From the NCBI GenBank assembly GCA_020081605.1, contig JAHREC010000019.1:62001-126000 (forward strand): a DNA stretch of 64,000 nucleotides, written 5' to 3'. Below are positions 1 through 11,255 of this stretch, piece by piece. Source of the DNA: Albifimbria verrucaria (taxonomy: Eukaryota > Ascomycota > Sordariomycetes > Hypocreales > Stachybotryaceae). A model generated the notes under the pieces. The model was not told the DNA's origin. It made no database searches and saw nothing but the letters and a program-made list of their open reading frames with translations. Both the position numbers and the translations under genes were made by a program. The stretch's first letter is position 1, and every line of letters begins with the position of its first letter.

Positions 1-1734
1 AGTCACACACCAGTCGCTTCTTGGAACAGGCCCAGCATGCCTCGTTTCCAACCATGTTTTAGAGTATATCCAGGAGTATATGCTGAAGTGAGCATCTCGA
101 AAAATATGAAAGGTCTTGTAGGGGAAAGTGTGGCGCAGCATGCTGTGCACGAAGCTTATCCGGGACAGCACGGCTAAAGCCGGGGTTATTATTTACCCTG
201 TACGCCACAGGCTGCAAAGTAGGGACTGCGTGGACCTCATGATGGGGACCTTTCTCCCATATTCATTTACGTTAAATAATTCACGCACGTCTTGAGGAGG
301 GCCCGACGATTAATCACCTATTCTCTATTAAGAGTGCTAGCGAGTTCGATGCTTATAATAACTGGTCGACCTTTACGCTTAAAGAGGCTACTAAACTTGG
401 AATTGTAGCGAATGAAAATTTTGAAGAGCTGACCATCAACCGCTTTGGTAAGTCGGGCTGTTAGTGTGACACATAATTGACACATAATCCACACAGAAGG
501 AGATAGACTTGGAAGCAGAGGCTATAGACATAGCTTCACCTATTAAGATTGGTCAAGAGTAGAAGAAATAAGTGGATTATAATTAGTTGTCATGATGGTA
601 AAATTCAGTTATTTTACATAACCCCATTTAAGGCTTATAAACTTGCGGTGAGAACATGTCTAACAATGATCAATCTCTAGTCTTGTGACTGCGGCCTCTT
701 AGCTGGATTGGCATGGTCATTATCCATTTGTAAGAATATTAAACGTTTGCAAATATCATGAAAAGTTTACTTTAATTCGTCTATAGGCACCAACTCCCTG
801 GAATGTTCTTATCCACGCTCTGTCTCTACAAATAGTATCCAACATTGGCGTAACTATGTTATTAATGCAAAGGCTGCTCCGAAAGGGTTCTAATATCGAG
901 GGTTAAACCTGTAAACCTGTGGCGAGCTTATATGCTTCACGATACTCTCGGCTTAGTTCCTGCGGCAGCCGCTCTGAGAGACTTGTAATATTAGAGGTCA
1001 AATCTATGAGCGCCATAATAGCTTATAATAGAGATTATGGTCCGATGACGTTAGAAGATTCTACTCAGATAAAACTGAATTAGGATTGGTATATAAGCAG
1101 AGTCGAACCCCACTCTACAATGCCTCGCTCCTCAGTAGAGCTCCTCCGCATGCCGACGGCCGTCGTGGACTACTCGCCCTAGGTTGAGGAGAATGTTCTC
1201 TATACTATCGATCATAATGTTCTTGAGTTTCACTATGACTAGACGTACGTGAGGTATCTGCGTATAGAGTATAAGGTCCATAGGTAGATACATGGCTTAT
1301 GTGGCGCCTGCATACAACAACGTGATCTTGAACCACTCCGTATATAGAATGCACTCTTCAGTGGAGATTTCTGGAAATAACTTCTCGGACGTATCATCCT
1401 TGTATTCGAAATATGCATGGTGATCAGTTCGACTGAAAATAGCTCATAGTCGGTCGTGGTGCCACGGTTACGCAGATCACTACCTTCCTCATTTGGAGGC
1501 TTGAACCGTGGATCAGTGATATCTAGTATAAAATTCCCTGTTATATAGGCTTGTGAATAAGCATTTCGTAATACTGGTCGTAGAGTAGCACGTTAAACCC
1601 TGCAAAGTAGTATTGATCTGGTGCGTCTACAATGCCGGTAAGAAATAGCTATAATATATAGAGTCCGCTCGTTGAACACTATCCAAATAGTCGCAAGAGT
1701 TTACTGAGCTCCACAACCTTAAAATCCTTTCACG
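1..1734. other. Gene-poor AT-rich flank with a ghost reading frame
   Basis: No intact gene is visible. An open stretch at about 271-470 (+) ends at a plausible GTAAGT donor and could be an old exon; it matches no family I recognise. A second stretch begins at the ATG at 1120 and stays open except for TAG codons at 1180, 1240 and 1285, all in frame, for 56 codons. Stops that are only TAG are what CpA-to-TpA (RIP-like) mutation of CAG codons would leave. I infer decayed coding DNA here, but cannot name it. Confidence 0.35.
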
Positions 1735-3210
1735 ATGTGGCAATGCAAATCTTCATATATTCTGATTTGTTTAGCAATCTTGTCTACTGTAACAGCAAGA
1801 AATAATGAGACAAACTACGTAAAGAGTGTCCAGGAACAAGCTGCAGCATCGCTGCTCGCAAAGGAACCTGACGCTGTGCGAAACAGCTCATGCACGCTTG
1901 AAAGTGCGGGTGTGCGGAAAAACTGGTATGTATCTTGGGTGGGAAATGAATGGAGAAATCAACTGATTCGAGAAGGCTCGCTTTGACGACTAAAGAGAAG
2001 CACGACTATATTCGCGCCGTGGACTGCATGTTCACATCTCCGGCACAAACCGACCCAGATCTAGCTGGAACCAAAGTCCGATTTGATGATTTTGCTGCCC
2101 AGCATATCAACCAGACACTGAGCATTCATGTGACAGTGTGTTGGCCTTTATCCAGACTTGGTTATGGACCGCAGCTAATGCCCTTAGGGAAATTTCTTGA
2201 CTTGGCATAGGCATTACATCTGGGCCTACGAGCAGGCATTACGAAATGAATGTGGTTATAAGGGCTTCTTACCTGTAGTTCATCTTCCACACAGACATTT
2301 GAATCATGCTAACAAAGAACAGTATTGGGATTGGTTCAAATACCAGGACGATCTTCGTAAATCACCGGTGTTTGACGGCTCAGATACATCCCTTGGCTCG
2401 GATGGACTATTCGTTCAACACAATGGTGCGGATGTTTATCATCTTTGCTTCAAGGCTCCCAGCTAACTTATGATAGGCTCAACTGGAACAGGCGGGTTAT
2501 TCATCCCCTCAGGGAAAGGTGGTGGTTGCATTGCGCAGGGACCCTTTGCAAACTTGACCGCGAACCTTGGCCCAGTACAGCCACAACAGGATGGTTTGAT
2601 TGGGGTTGGAGTTGAGAATAAGCTCAGTGAGTACCCGATGTGTATCAAAATCGTCTATATGTCCACTGAGGCAATACTGATATGAGCAGTCTACAATCCG
2701 CACTGCATTACCCGTGATCTCAGTAGCTGGCTCGCTACCCGGATCTACACCAAAGAAGCCTTTTTGAACGCTACTATCCGAAACACTGCCCGCGACATAG
2801 CCAGATTCCAATCTGAAATCGAAATACAGAGTGGCGGTTTGCCCGGAATCCACAGCGGTGGCCATCAAACGCTCTCAGGTGCCAACTCTGATTTGTACTC
2901 AGGGGTTACAGACCCAGCATTCTATCTTCACCACTCGATGGTGGACCGGTTGTATTGGATGTGGCAGGCGACTCACTATGACCAGCGGAAAACAATATCC
3001 GGGACTGTATGTGGATCTGAAGGAAAATATCCTTTGACGACATGCGGCAAGTTTGCTGACCATTCACAGATTACATTTGGCAACAGACCCGAGAGTCGGA
3101 ATGCTACGTTAGAGGATCTAATCGAGCTTCCCTTCTTAGCAGTAGAACCGGCCACTATTGGAAGTCTCTTGGACACCTTGGACGGCCCATACTGTTATAT
3201 ATATGAGTAA
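1735..3210 (+). CDS. Secreted tyrosinase (type-3 copper monooxygenase), six exons
   Basis: Tyrosinases hydroxylate monophenols and oxidise diphenols to quinones. I read six exons: 1735-1925, 1976-2129, 2188-2274, 2323-2425, 2477-2626, 2690-3210. The five introns are 48-63 bp, with branch points such as CTGAT, CTAAT and CTAAC. The spliced length is 1206 nt, giving 401 aa. The N-terminus (residues 1-21) is a signal peptide. CuA is seen in exons 2-3 (FAAQH, SIH, then GNFLTWHRHYIWAYEQ). CuB is seen as GIHSGGH and DPAFYLHHSMVDRLYWMW. The protein ends in the family's GPYCYIYE-type C-terminus, so all copper ligands appear present. The donor of intron 4 (GTGCGG) is weak, but it is the only one that keeps frame. 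The protein is short because it lacks the long C-terminal lid of typical mushroom enzymes. It could serve melanin-like or secondary metabolism; nothing nearby decides. Confidence 0.85.
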
Positions 3211-4794
3211 ATGTGGTTATGGATCTTTCATGGGTAGTTGTCTAAGCCCCACCTTTGCAGAAAGTTTTCACTTCCTAAGCTCACGAAAATAATTCAATGA
3301 CAACGATCCTTCATATGTCATTGAATTTAGATCAGTTTACTCTGATAATTAATACCCGGTTACAATCCCCACGACTCTTATATTCGGGTCCACCCCTTTG
3401 AACTTCTACGACGTTGGTCTAGGCCTGTCAGCCGTGTTCGGCAATCTAACAACCGTGAATGACGGCCTAGGTAAAAGTTGAATAAGTGTCCGTGTGTCTA
3501 TTATTCTAAGAGGTAGAAGGTCCACGTAGACGCTGATAACTATAGCAGCTGAAGTCATCCGCACCTCCGATTTGGCTAAAATGCTGATAACCTCATCTTA
3601 GTAATAAGGATATCACGCAATTTGTGAAATATTTAGGGAGCCAGGGTTATAGTAGCTTTATTATAAAGGCTAAACCGCTGCTTGGGCTAATATATAACGA
3701 TCGGGTTATTCTATGCCGTATAACGAGTATAGGGTAAGTAAGATTGAGTAATTATCCTTGAATAAGTAAACAGGGCTTACTTTAACTTAAAGCAATATTA
3801 TATAGTTATTATTAATTAGGTAAATTATCTTTAGGAACTTAATTTAAAGGTAGCTTAGTGATTATATATTATTAATAGCTAGTAATCTTCTAATTAATAA
3901 CCGGGAGAAGACTCCTATCTATATATTATTATTCTTCCTATAAGTTAGACTGGGTCGGTTTATTACTATTCGACTTATAGTTAAGCTATATTAATTAATT
4001 ATTATTTAATTTATTTTTAATTAATTATTTTTTTAATTTATATTCTAAGGCTCTGCTTTAACCCTTATTATATTATTATATTATTTATATTAATTATATT
4101 TATATAATATTCCTTTATTATTATTTATTAATTTAATATTATATATAGATTCTTTTTATATTTTAGTTTTATTATTCTATAATATATATTCTCTATATTT
4201 CTTATTATATACTAAGAATTCCTATTTATAAGGTTCTCTATAGTATAGGGTTCTATACTATTCATAGCTTAATAGAGGGTAAGGTATATAGTCCTTAATT
4301 ATCCTATGGATATTAGGTTAGTCTATTCCGGTGTATTTCAGGCATTATGTCAGCACGGGTCGTAACACTACTAACGTTTCCTATAACTATAAATACTTAT
4401 AGGGTTTCAACCAAAAGCAGGTGAAGAGGCACTGGTTCAGATTAATCAATATCACCTATTCTCTTTTAAGGGTGAAACTCGACTATAGCTCAAAATCATA
4501 ACAGATACATCACTCAAGGGCACAACGAGGCGTCTGGCTAAGTAAGGGAGATGAAACACATATCTGATTACCGACGACAAATTACGCTCTCATACTACCC
4601 GAAGCCTTCCGTTCTCACGGTCAATGAGCTATATCTAGCGCCTATATGCATGCAAGCTTATCGATTCCATTTTGTCTAGAGCGAGCTGGTTCATAGACTC
4701 TTCTAATCCAAGGTAATATATTTGGATTGTGCCCAACTCGAATACAGTTTCTATATATCTACATCCAAGTTTTCTTGAAGGATATCTGTTGGAA
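3211..4794. other. AT-rich intergenic block
   Basis: No gene seen. From about 3740 to 4330 the sequence is almost pure A/T, made of TTATTA and TAATTA words without a regular period. This is the usual look of heavily RIP-mutated repeat DNA in ascomycetes. No terminal repeats or transposase remnant can be read. The edges at about 3700 and 4340 return to ordinary composition. Confidence 0.5.
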
Positions 4795-6072
4795 TCAGCC
4801 TTCTCGACGAAGCTCATATTCGTAGCTAGCGAATAAGAAAGGGGCAACACCCTTCAGGTCGTTCTCAAACAGCGGCATGCTGGCGTAATACTGCGGATCA
4901 AAGTCAGACTCGTAACTTGTCATACCGAACGATATAAGACTTACCTCAAAAGTACCATTTGAGCTCAAACTACCCGTCTGCACAGTCCACTCCCATGCTA
5001 GAGACCCATCACCCTTTCGAGGCTGCGCAAATGTCTCTGTCATCAACTTGTATCCGTCCAGAGCAGCCTTTTCATAGTTCTTGCCTTGGATGTATCCTTT
5101 GCGAAGCGCCTTGAAGAGCCCGTATACAAACATGGAAGACCCAGAGCTTTCGATGTAGTTGCCCCATTGCTTTTCAAGACCAGGGTCCATTACGAGGTAC
5201 CAACCCTTGGTCTTCTTGTCTTGAGCCTTCACTATGGCGCTGGTGACAGATGTCAGGTATTTAATGAGGCGAACCCGGCCGGCGTGACCCTTGGGAAAGT
5301 AGTCAAGGGTATCGACGAGGGCCATGATATACCACCCGACGGCACGGCCCCAGACGTGGGGCGAGGCGCCGTGCTCGGGATCCGCCCAGATCTGAGTTTT
5401 GCTGTAGTCGAAGCCATGGAGTGGCAGACCGTTGGTGCGGCTCTCAACCGTAGTGCCAGCGTCAATGAGGTCGAACTGCAAAGCAATGTCATCCCAAGCA
5501 GTGCTATTCTCGTTTTCAAACGTGGCGGTCCATCGCGCGTAAAAGACGTCAAGCATGTAAATGCCATCCAGCCACATCTGGTCAATGTAGGCAGGGAAGC
5601 GATGGTAAAAGCCTCCATCGGGGGTGCGCCCCGTACGGTCGATTTGCTTGCGAAGGTGTGTTGCCGCGGTTTTGTAGATCTCATCGCCCGTCTCTTCATA
5701 GATGTCTAGGAAGGTGTGTCCGATACGGATATCGTCAATCGAGTTACTCTTGTTGTACATAAGGATTGAGCCGTCCTCATCGGGGTATAACAGGATATCG
5801 GCACCGTACTTGACATAATTGAAGTATTTCTTATCTCCAGTACGCTCGTAAGCTTTGAGTACGCCAGAGTAGAATGACGACACGGTGTAGGCCAGGGTGG
5901 GCTCCACCCCGTGTCGGATCTGGGAGTCCGCCATCCAAGTGAGATATCGAGGCTCGCCTTTGAATTTGTCTGCCTTGATCTTCTCGGTTGGAGGGATAGT
6001 TTGCCAACCGCGGGGAAGATCAACCCCAGCGGCAAAACCGGCTCCGGCAAGCAGGACGAGTGACGGTTTCAT
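4795..6072 (-). CDS. Secreted GH105/GH88-type unsaturated rhamnogalacturonyl hydrolase
   Basis: The enzyme removes the unsaturated uronic acid left on rhamnogalacturonan or related oligosaccharides by lyases. The frame can be read upstream to 6138, but I choose the ATG at 6072 because it starts directly with a signal peptide (MKPSLVLLAGAGFAAG). One 54 bp intron lies at 4891-4944 (GTAAGT...CCGCAG). It has no stop, so it hides inside the open frame and would add 18 spurious residues (VSLISFG...). The spliced protein is about 407 aa, the normal size. Diagnostic features are the six-hairpin (alpha/alpha)6 barrel pattern, DQMWLDGIYM with the catalytic Asp, HVWGRAVGWY, and the conserved tail GSLSSNGTFE...ENDLKGVAPF. 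It is an intact gene with no frameshift. Confidence 0.9.
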   Translation of the reverse strand: MKPSLVLLAGAGFAAGVDLPRGWQTIPPTEKIKADKFKGEPRYLTWMADSQIRHGVEPTLAYTVSSFYSGVLKAYERTGDKKYFNYVKYGADILLYPDEDGSILMYNKSNSIDDIRIGHTFLDIYEETGDEIYKTAATHLRKQIDRTGRTPDGGFYHRFPAYIDQMWLDGIYMLDVFYARWTATFENENSTAWDDIALQFDLIDAGTTVESRTNGLPLHGFDYSKTQIWADPEHGASPHVWGRAVGWYIMALVDTLDYFPKGHAGRVRLIKYLTSVTSAIVKAQDKKTKGWYLVMDPGLEKQWGNYIESSGSSMFVYGLFKALRKGYIQGKNYEKAALDGYKLMTETFAQPRKGDGSLAWEWTVQTGSLSSNGTFEVSLISFGMTSYESDFDPQYYASMPLFENDLKGVAPFLFASYEYELRREG

Positions 6073-7587
6073 GATGACGATTTGAATTGGGTGTAGGAAG
6101 AATCTGAAGACGAGGAAAAGCTGGTGTAGCATGTTCAATTAAGAATTCAAGCTTCTTTTATGTGCTCCGGCCCCATGCGGATCCCCGCCGTTGAAATTCT
6201 AACCGACAACATTACCGATCCACGAGGTTCCCCATTGCGCATATCCGAGGTGTCTGCCATGCGTGATGGATCGTCAAGGTCGAAAAGACATTCGGGGAGT
6301 AAGCCTTGCCAATTCTGAAGTTGTCATAAGAGGGGTAGCTCCAGCTGCTGGACGGAAAACGTAGACAATTGAAATCATCGACAGCGAACTGAAGTGGTAA
6401 GGATCAGCCGCGCTATGTTGTCACGATGCCTTGTGATTGACGGAGTAATTAGTAGTGTCTAAATACAGGCTTTTCCGTGTGTGCATATCCGAAGTGACGA
6501 TACTAATTGGCATTGTCGTTGAAAGTAAGATGCGGGGTCCTTTGCTTCTTCTGTCGGGGTACACTTTCAAGCATTTGCCAGTGATAGATCCCACAAGTGT
6601 GGGGGCCTCTGTTTGTTTGGTTGGTTGGGGGGTCGGGGTACCGCACAAGGTCTGAGCATTCCGCTCTCAATTGGACGTAGGGTTACTTGTGTTTAGGAAC
6701 CGTGATGTTACACAGGGTTGCAAGTTGACCGCAGAAGGACTCCGTAGGAGGGCTGGTATCTGTTTTTGAATTTTCTAGTTCCTGGCAGCTATCACGCGGC
6801 ACATTTGGTATTTTCGTTGAATCTCTTTTTCTTTTCACATTCGCGTTAGTGGCAGCCATTCACATTCGCGGCACCATCTGCAAGCGTTGACAATACCAAC
6901 ACGACTCATCAAGACATCAAGTTAAAGCCGGATATTCTCACAGAGGGGCATAATACAATGTTGACACCCACCAAGGAGAGGAGATTAGATGGCGAAGTTC
7001 TGAGAAAGCTTAGTTTCTCACAATAGCGGAGCAATGCCATTGGTCTGTTATTCGAAGCGCAAAACGAGTGTTATTAAACCGGCGCAAAAATGCACACGAG
7101 GTTTGAATGACTAAGACAAGCTACGTTGGACACATTCAAATGGTCACGTTCATGTTAAATATGCTTTACGCTATTTAACCTATATAAATATTAAGAAAAG
7201 AGGGGTTAAAAGTTAGATAATCAATGAAGCATCATCTCTTTCAGTTGTACGGGTTAACATCTATTATCCCTTACCCCTGACCCAACCGCCCTGGCCCCCG
7301 CCCACCCTCTAATTTTCCCTTTCCAAGAGTAGCTTCAGCCCCTCCTCCCCACATTGACTTGCGTCTAGCCGCGCTATAACTGATTAGGCTGCCTAACTAT
7401 TGCCTATAAATTCTAAACGTAATTAGCATTTCCCAAATCAATCAGTTTAAGATAACTATCTCTAAGGTCACGAGGCGTTTCCATTATTTATTAACTGCTT
7501 ACCTGGCTATCTTCACATTAATCAATCTCGTCGAACTAGCTCACTTCAGACTGTATATATAACAGCTGGTCTTCAGCGCATACAGTA
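6073..7587. other. Intergenic region between the GH105 gene and an ARF-like fragment
   Basis: No gene supported. The left part is the GH105 upstream region. Position 7077-7152 carries one copy of a dispersed 76 bp repeat (see the repeat entry). A C-rich stretch at 7260-7320 (CCTTACCCCTGACCC and similar) precedes the ARF-like fragment. Small open frames here have no recognisable content. Confidence 0.5.
7077..7152 (+). repeat. 76 bp dispersed repeat, copy 1
   Basis: This matches 42324-42399 in the same orientation and at equal length. I count 8 mismatches in 76 positions, 6 of them transitions. Each copy holds a short inverted pair, TTTGAAT and ATTCAAA, about 25 bp apart. It may be a piece of a solo element or MITE. 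No target duplication could be recognised. Confidence 0.7.
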
Positions 7588-7815
7588 ATGTTACGATGGT
7601 TTAGGGGCGACAAACCCCGCGTCGGCTTACTCTTAGGCATTGACTGCGCCGGCAAAACGACGACACTATACCACTTAAAGCTTGGAGAGATAGTGCAAAC
7701 AATTCCAACAATAGGTTTTAACATTGAAGATATCAATCGTGGCTCAAAGGGTTTATTTACGCTATGGGATATCGGAGGTGTGTCTGCTCTCACTTATCTC
7801 AAATCCATTCCATAG
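7588..7815 (+). pseudogene. Truncated ARF-family small GTPase
   Basis: The frame encodes only the first third of an ADP-ribosylation-factor-like GTPase. Visible motifs are the P-loop GIDCAGKTT, the switch-1 signature [18 protein letters not shown], and WDIGG of the G3 motif at about 7766-7780. After GG the sequence could enter an intron (GTGTGT), but no G4 (NKxD) or G5 motif follows. Instead the 3' end of an antisense hydrolase begins, itself cut short. A full ARF has about 180 aa; here about 65 are recognisable. The N-terminus lacks the usual myristoylation glycine ([10 protein letters not shown]). I infer a rearrangement junction at about 7780-7830. Confidence 0.7.
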
Positions 7816-9384
7816 CCATGATGAGTACCAGTTTGACGTGACGATAGTTGACCTTGCGGAGGGAAACACGCAACCAACCTTTGGTTAACGGCACAGGATC
7901 GCCGGCAGTACCGGTGTAGAAGACTTCTTTTCCGTCATTATCGTAATGGCGCAGGGTCAAGAATAAATCAATGTCGCTAGGAGTCTGTCCACCCGGGTAA
8001 GAACTCACGGAAACGTTGAGGTGGGCTGTAACATGCCCTGTAATCTCTGTCTCCGCTTGGAATGGTTCTGTTGTGAAAAGCAATGCCTGAGGGTGCTCTA
8101 AGTTCCCCAGCGCGCGGTCTCCGAGCTTTGCCCTGACTGGATCCCCTTGTTGGTGCTTTAATCCCAGCTTGGAGGTGAGGTAAAAACTCGTGTATTGGGT
8201 GCGGGTGATAGGCCACTCCCACTCCTCTCGTCTTGGAAACATCTTTTCCTTCACACAGTTATTAAAGCCAGCATTGCCCTTACGAAGAATAAGACTAACG
8301 GGAGCTACAGCACCCGCGGTCGACCAGCCAACTCGATCATCGCCTTTAAGGAAGGCATCCAGAAAGCTGCGTTGGATCTCGACCTCTTCTTTGTAATAGA
8401 AAGGCAGATCGTGTCTTCCAGTAATTATGCGAAGGTATTTAAATCTGGACCCTGCATATAGGTACCCTTGGATATTACCGCGCAGATGCAATGAGATTCC
8501 GCCCCAATTGCCGACGGAGAGAAGGGGTACCTCAATGTCCCCATGTCGTATTCCTTGGATGCGTAGTAGGGTTGATCTCGGTACTGGTTATTTTGATTAT
8601 CGATCAGCTGATTCCGCCGTTTAAGGCTAAGTTCCTCCTCGGAAAGATCGCCCTCGATCGTGTTGGGACCCCAGTTCTGCTCACTCTTCCCTGGTCGGCC
8701 GTATTGGTTACTAAGAACTTGTTTATTCCACCAAAATCCAATAAAGCGGTTTGATAGAATACCCCCATGTCGACATCTATCCCTATAGTAATCTGACATC
8801 CCTTCCCATGGCACGATTGCTGCCAAGCCTTTAGGTTTCCGTGCTGCTACACGCCATTGACTACCCGCATAATAACTAATACCGAGGAGGCCGACCTTAC
8901 CAGAAGACCATGATTGTTCAGCTGCCCACTCGATTATATCGACAAAGGCGTCGCTAGTATCACGGGACATTGTATCGAGAATGCCTGGAGACTGCCCTAG
9001 GCCCCTCTCATCTGCGCGGACAACAGCGTAATTATGACGTGTCCAAAATGCCGGATCGGGAGTCTCCCAGGCCGAGTGCTCCGATTTGTGCTCGGGATTT
9101 ACCTCAGCAAAAGATTTTGGATGAAAACTAGCTCTGATTAGTCCAAACGAAACTGATGAGGGAACCAAACCACCTCTACTGGGGTCTTACTCGCGGTAGT
9201 GAATGTCTTTGCCATAAGGACCATACGTTACGATGACTGGCACCATTGCTGATGTTTTAGGTCGATAAATGTTACAACGAATAAGTCCGTTGCTTGATTT
9301 CAGCTGTATGGTCGCATTCTGCACTATGATGTACGGGTATGAATCCTCATCCACGGTACAGATGTCCTTGATCTCATTCGGCAT
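7799..9384 (-). CDS. CocE/NonD-family (S15-like) hydrolase, 3' truncated, one frameshift
   Basis: This is an alpha/beta hydrolase of the X-Pro dipeptidyl-peptidase/cocaine-esterase type, acting on esters or amides. Exon 1 is 9384-9191; a 57 bp intron at 9134-9190 follows (GTAAGA, branch GACTAATC, CAG); exon 2 runs from 9133. Seen: the N-terminal beta-rich segment with TYGPYGKD, the tunnel motif [14 protein letters not shown], the nucleophile elbow GLLGISYY, and IVPWEG. At 8539-8542 a CCCC (sense GGGG) breaks frame inside the conserved YDMGDIEVP stretch. One extra G restores it through LSVGNWGG to LHLRGN. The C-terminal jelly-roll stops at [11 protein letters not shown]. The remaining roughly 80 residues of the family are missing, exactly where the ARF-like fragment ends. 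The product is therefore probably non-functional even if the frameshift is an error. A fuller paralogue lies at 13406-15390. Confidence 0.8.
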
Positions 9385-11255
9385 GGTTCCTGTCGTATAA
9401 GGAAAAATTGAGATATATTTTAATGAACTGAGCTAGAATTAGCATTGCACACTGAGGGTATACGAGACCCCGTACCCTAAAGAATCATCTTGAACTAGGA
9501 CCTCGGCTCTGCGGGGTAACTCTCAACCTTTTCCATTCCATCCAGACCTCACCTTGGCTCCCAACAGTAGCATGCTGACTGCCTTCATGAGCACATGTGG
9601 CGGAGTTAAAAATATAACTTCTATCAAACCTTAGGTAAACTCATATATTTTTCACTACTTTACACAATATATCAGTGGGAGCGATTCTCATTCAATCCTT
9701 AATTTTTTTGCCCTAGCTGTCATCGATATTAATATACGGCTCTAGTATACATAATACCTAAAACTGTATATTTAGGGTTTTCAATCCTTGTTAAAACTAA
9801 CACTTGCCTATTTGCCATCGTTATTCAAAACACTTGCAGTGAGAGTATGCTACAAATAGGATTCGCCCAGACGGCATCCACTAAACGTTAACCGGCACTC
9901 ACTACTCGTGTTTGAACGTCCTGGACATTCGATTCAGGGTCTTGATAGCAGTTTAGCTGTCAAATCAGATATCTTATAGCCCTACTGCCTACAAGACCAC
10001 AACGGGCCTATGGATCAGGCGCACAGGTTGAAGCACTAGTGATCCTGCTATGCCGGTTCGTCTCTGCTTCTTTGTTGCTGTTCTGGCTTATTCCTAGTGG
10101 TTAAACGGCAGCCTGATTTGCGTAGAAAAGTCTGCTATGTCGGATGGGAGATTAACCTGATCGTATCCTGCCATAACAATGTATGTAAGAGGTAGCCTGC
10201 GATATCTCTTCATGAAGCAGGGCCGTCGAGTGTGTGTGTTGAGACTGCATTTTCTTCGTCTTCCCTGCCACCTACATTATCATCTCCGGACTCAGTGACT
10301 TATTCAATGACTATGTCAAATAGAAACCTCGAGTCTTGCTGTTTCTCTTTGCTCGGCTTGAATAAATCCCTCTAGCTGGGCACCAGAGCTTTAGTGTTGT
10401 AGGGGGTCTTGTGCTGTGTTGAGGACCGGTGACGCTGTTACAGGTGGCGGCAGGAGTTCAGTGAGGGTGTTGAGGGCGCTATGGCTTCTGTAATTTCTGT
10501 TGCTATAGTTATCTCGAAGTCATAGGCATTGTGTTTGGTGCCCTTGATGGACGCTTGTTTCTGCTGACCAATGGCCCCTCCAGCCTTTTCTTTGCCTTCA
10601 TAACCTGCGATTCAAGAGGGAATGTAGTGGATCAACTGTCTTCTTTTGATCCGGCGGTCCTATACCTAGCGTTAGAATTGACAAATCGAGTTAAACGGTG
10701 GCTGTAAAGCTGTGGTAAGTATCTTATTGATTCTCTGAGCTTGAATAGATTGAATCTCGGCTTCTTGGTTGGTTTATCCAGAAGATCAGAAGGCTTTTTG
10801 CGTCTGTTTTGAGGTTGCTGTTGTTAGACTATAGGAACCACTTGATCGAGGTCTGCACGGATTCGACGATTGAGGTAGTGCGGTGGCTGGGCAGCTACGG
10901 CAGTCTGAGGGGCTAATAAGATATTACGTGAATGGATGCTGGATGTCTGAATTCTATGGCTAAATTGATAGCAAGACCAGACATTGGATGTCTAGGGAAT
11001 TCAGCCAGAATTGGTGGGTGCTGGTTAACGGGTAGTGGGTGCCGTCTGAGCGAACCCCTCTAATACCTTTGCGAATAGAAAACGGAAGACATAAGTGACC
11101 TAGCACTGCCAGAGCAGTTTGAATATACGATGGAGTCAATGGCTTTGCCACATGCCCTGCCCAGAGCCCTTTGGTTCTCATCCCGTTGTGATCCGTGTCT
11201 AGGACCTCGATTTGCCAATTTGCGCAGCCCGCAATGATTCTCGTTAGAGCAGCTA
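9385..11255. other. Long intergenic region, no gene recognised
   Basis: About 1.9 kb. The part near 9600-9850 is AT-rich. Region 10030-10950 has more ordinary composition and several broken open stretches on both strands, but no domain I can name. It may be a decayed gene or transposon. No terminal repeats were found by eye. Confidence 0.4.

Noticed and set aside
3740..4330. AT-rich block as a centromere, replication origin or mitochondrial insert
   Set aside because: It is only about 600 bp, without conserved origin elements, organelle genes or higher-order repeats. RIP-type decay is a simpler reading.
310..4480. A short shared word (CACCTATTCTCT.TTAAG) near 318 and 4452 as a repeat
   Set aside because: The match is only about 20 bp with no extension on either side, so it could be chance.
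5086..5709. 207-codon open frame on the plus strand inside the GH105 gene
   Set aside because: It is a shadow of a clearly conserved minus-strand gene. Its protein has no recognisable domain.
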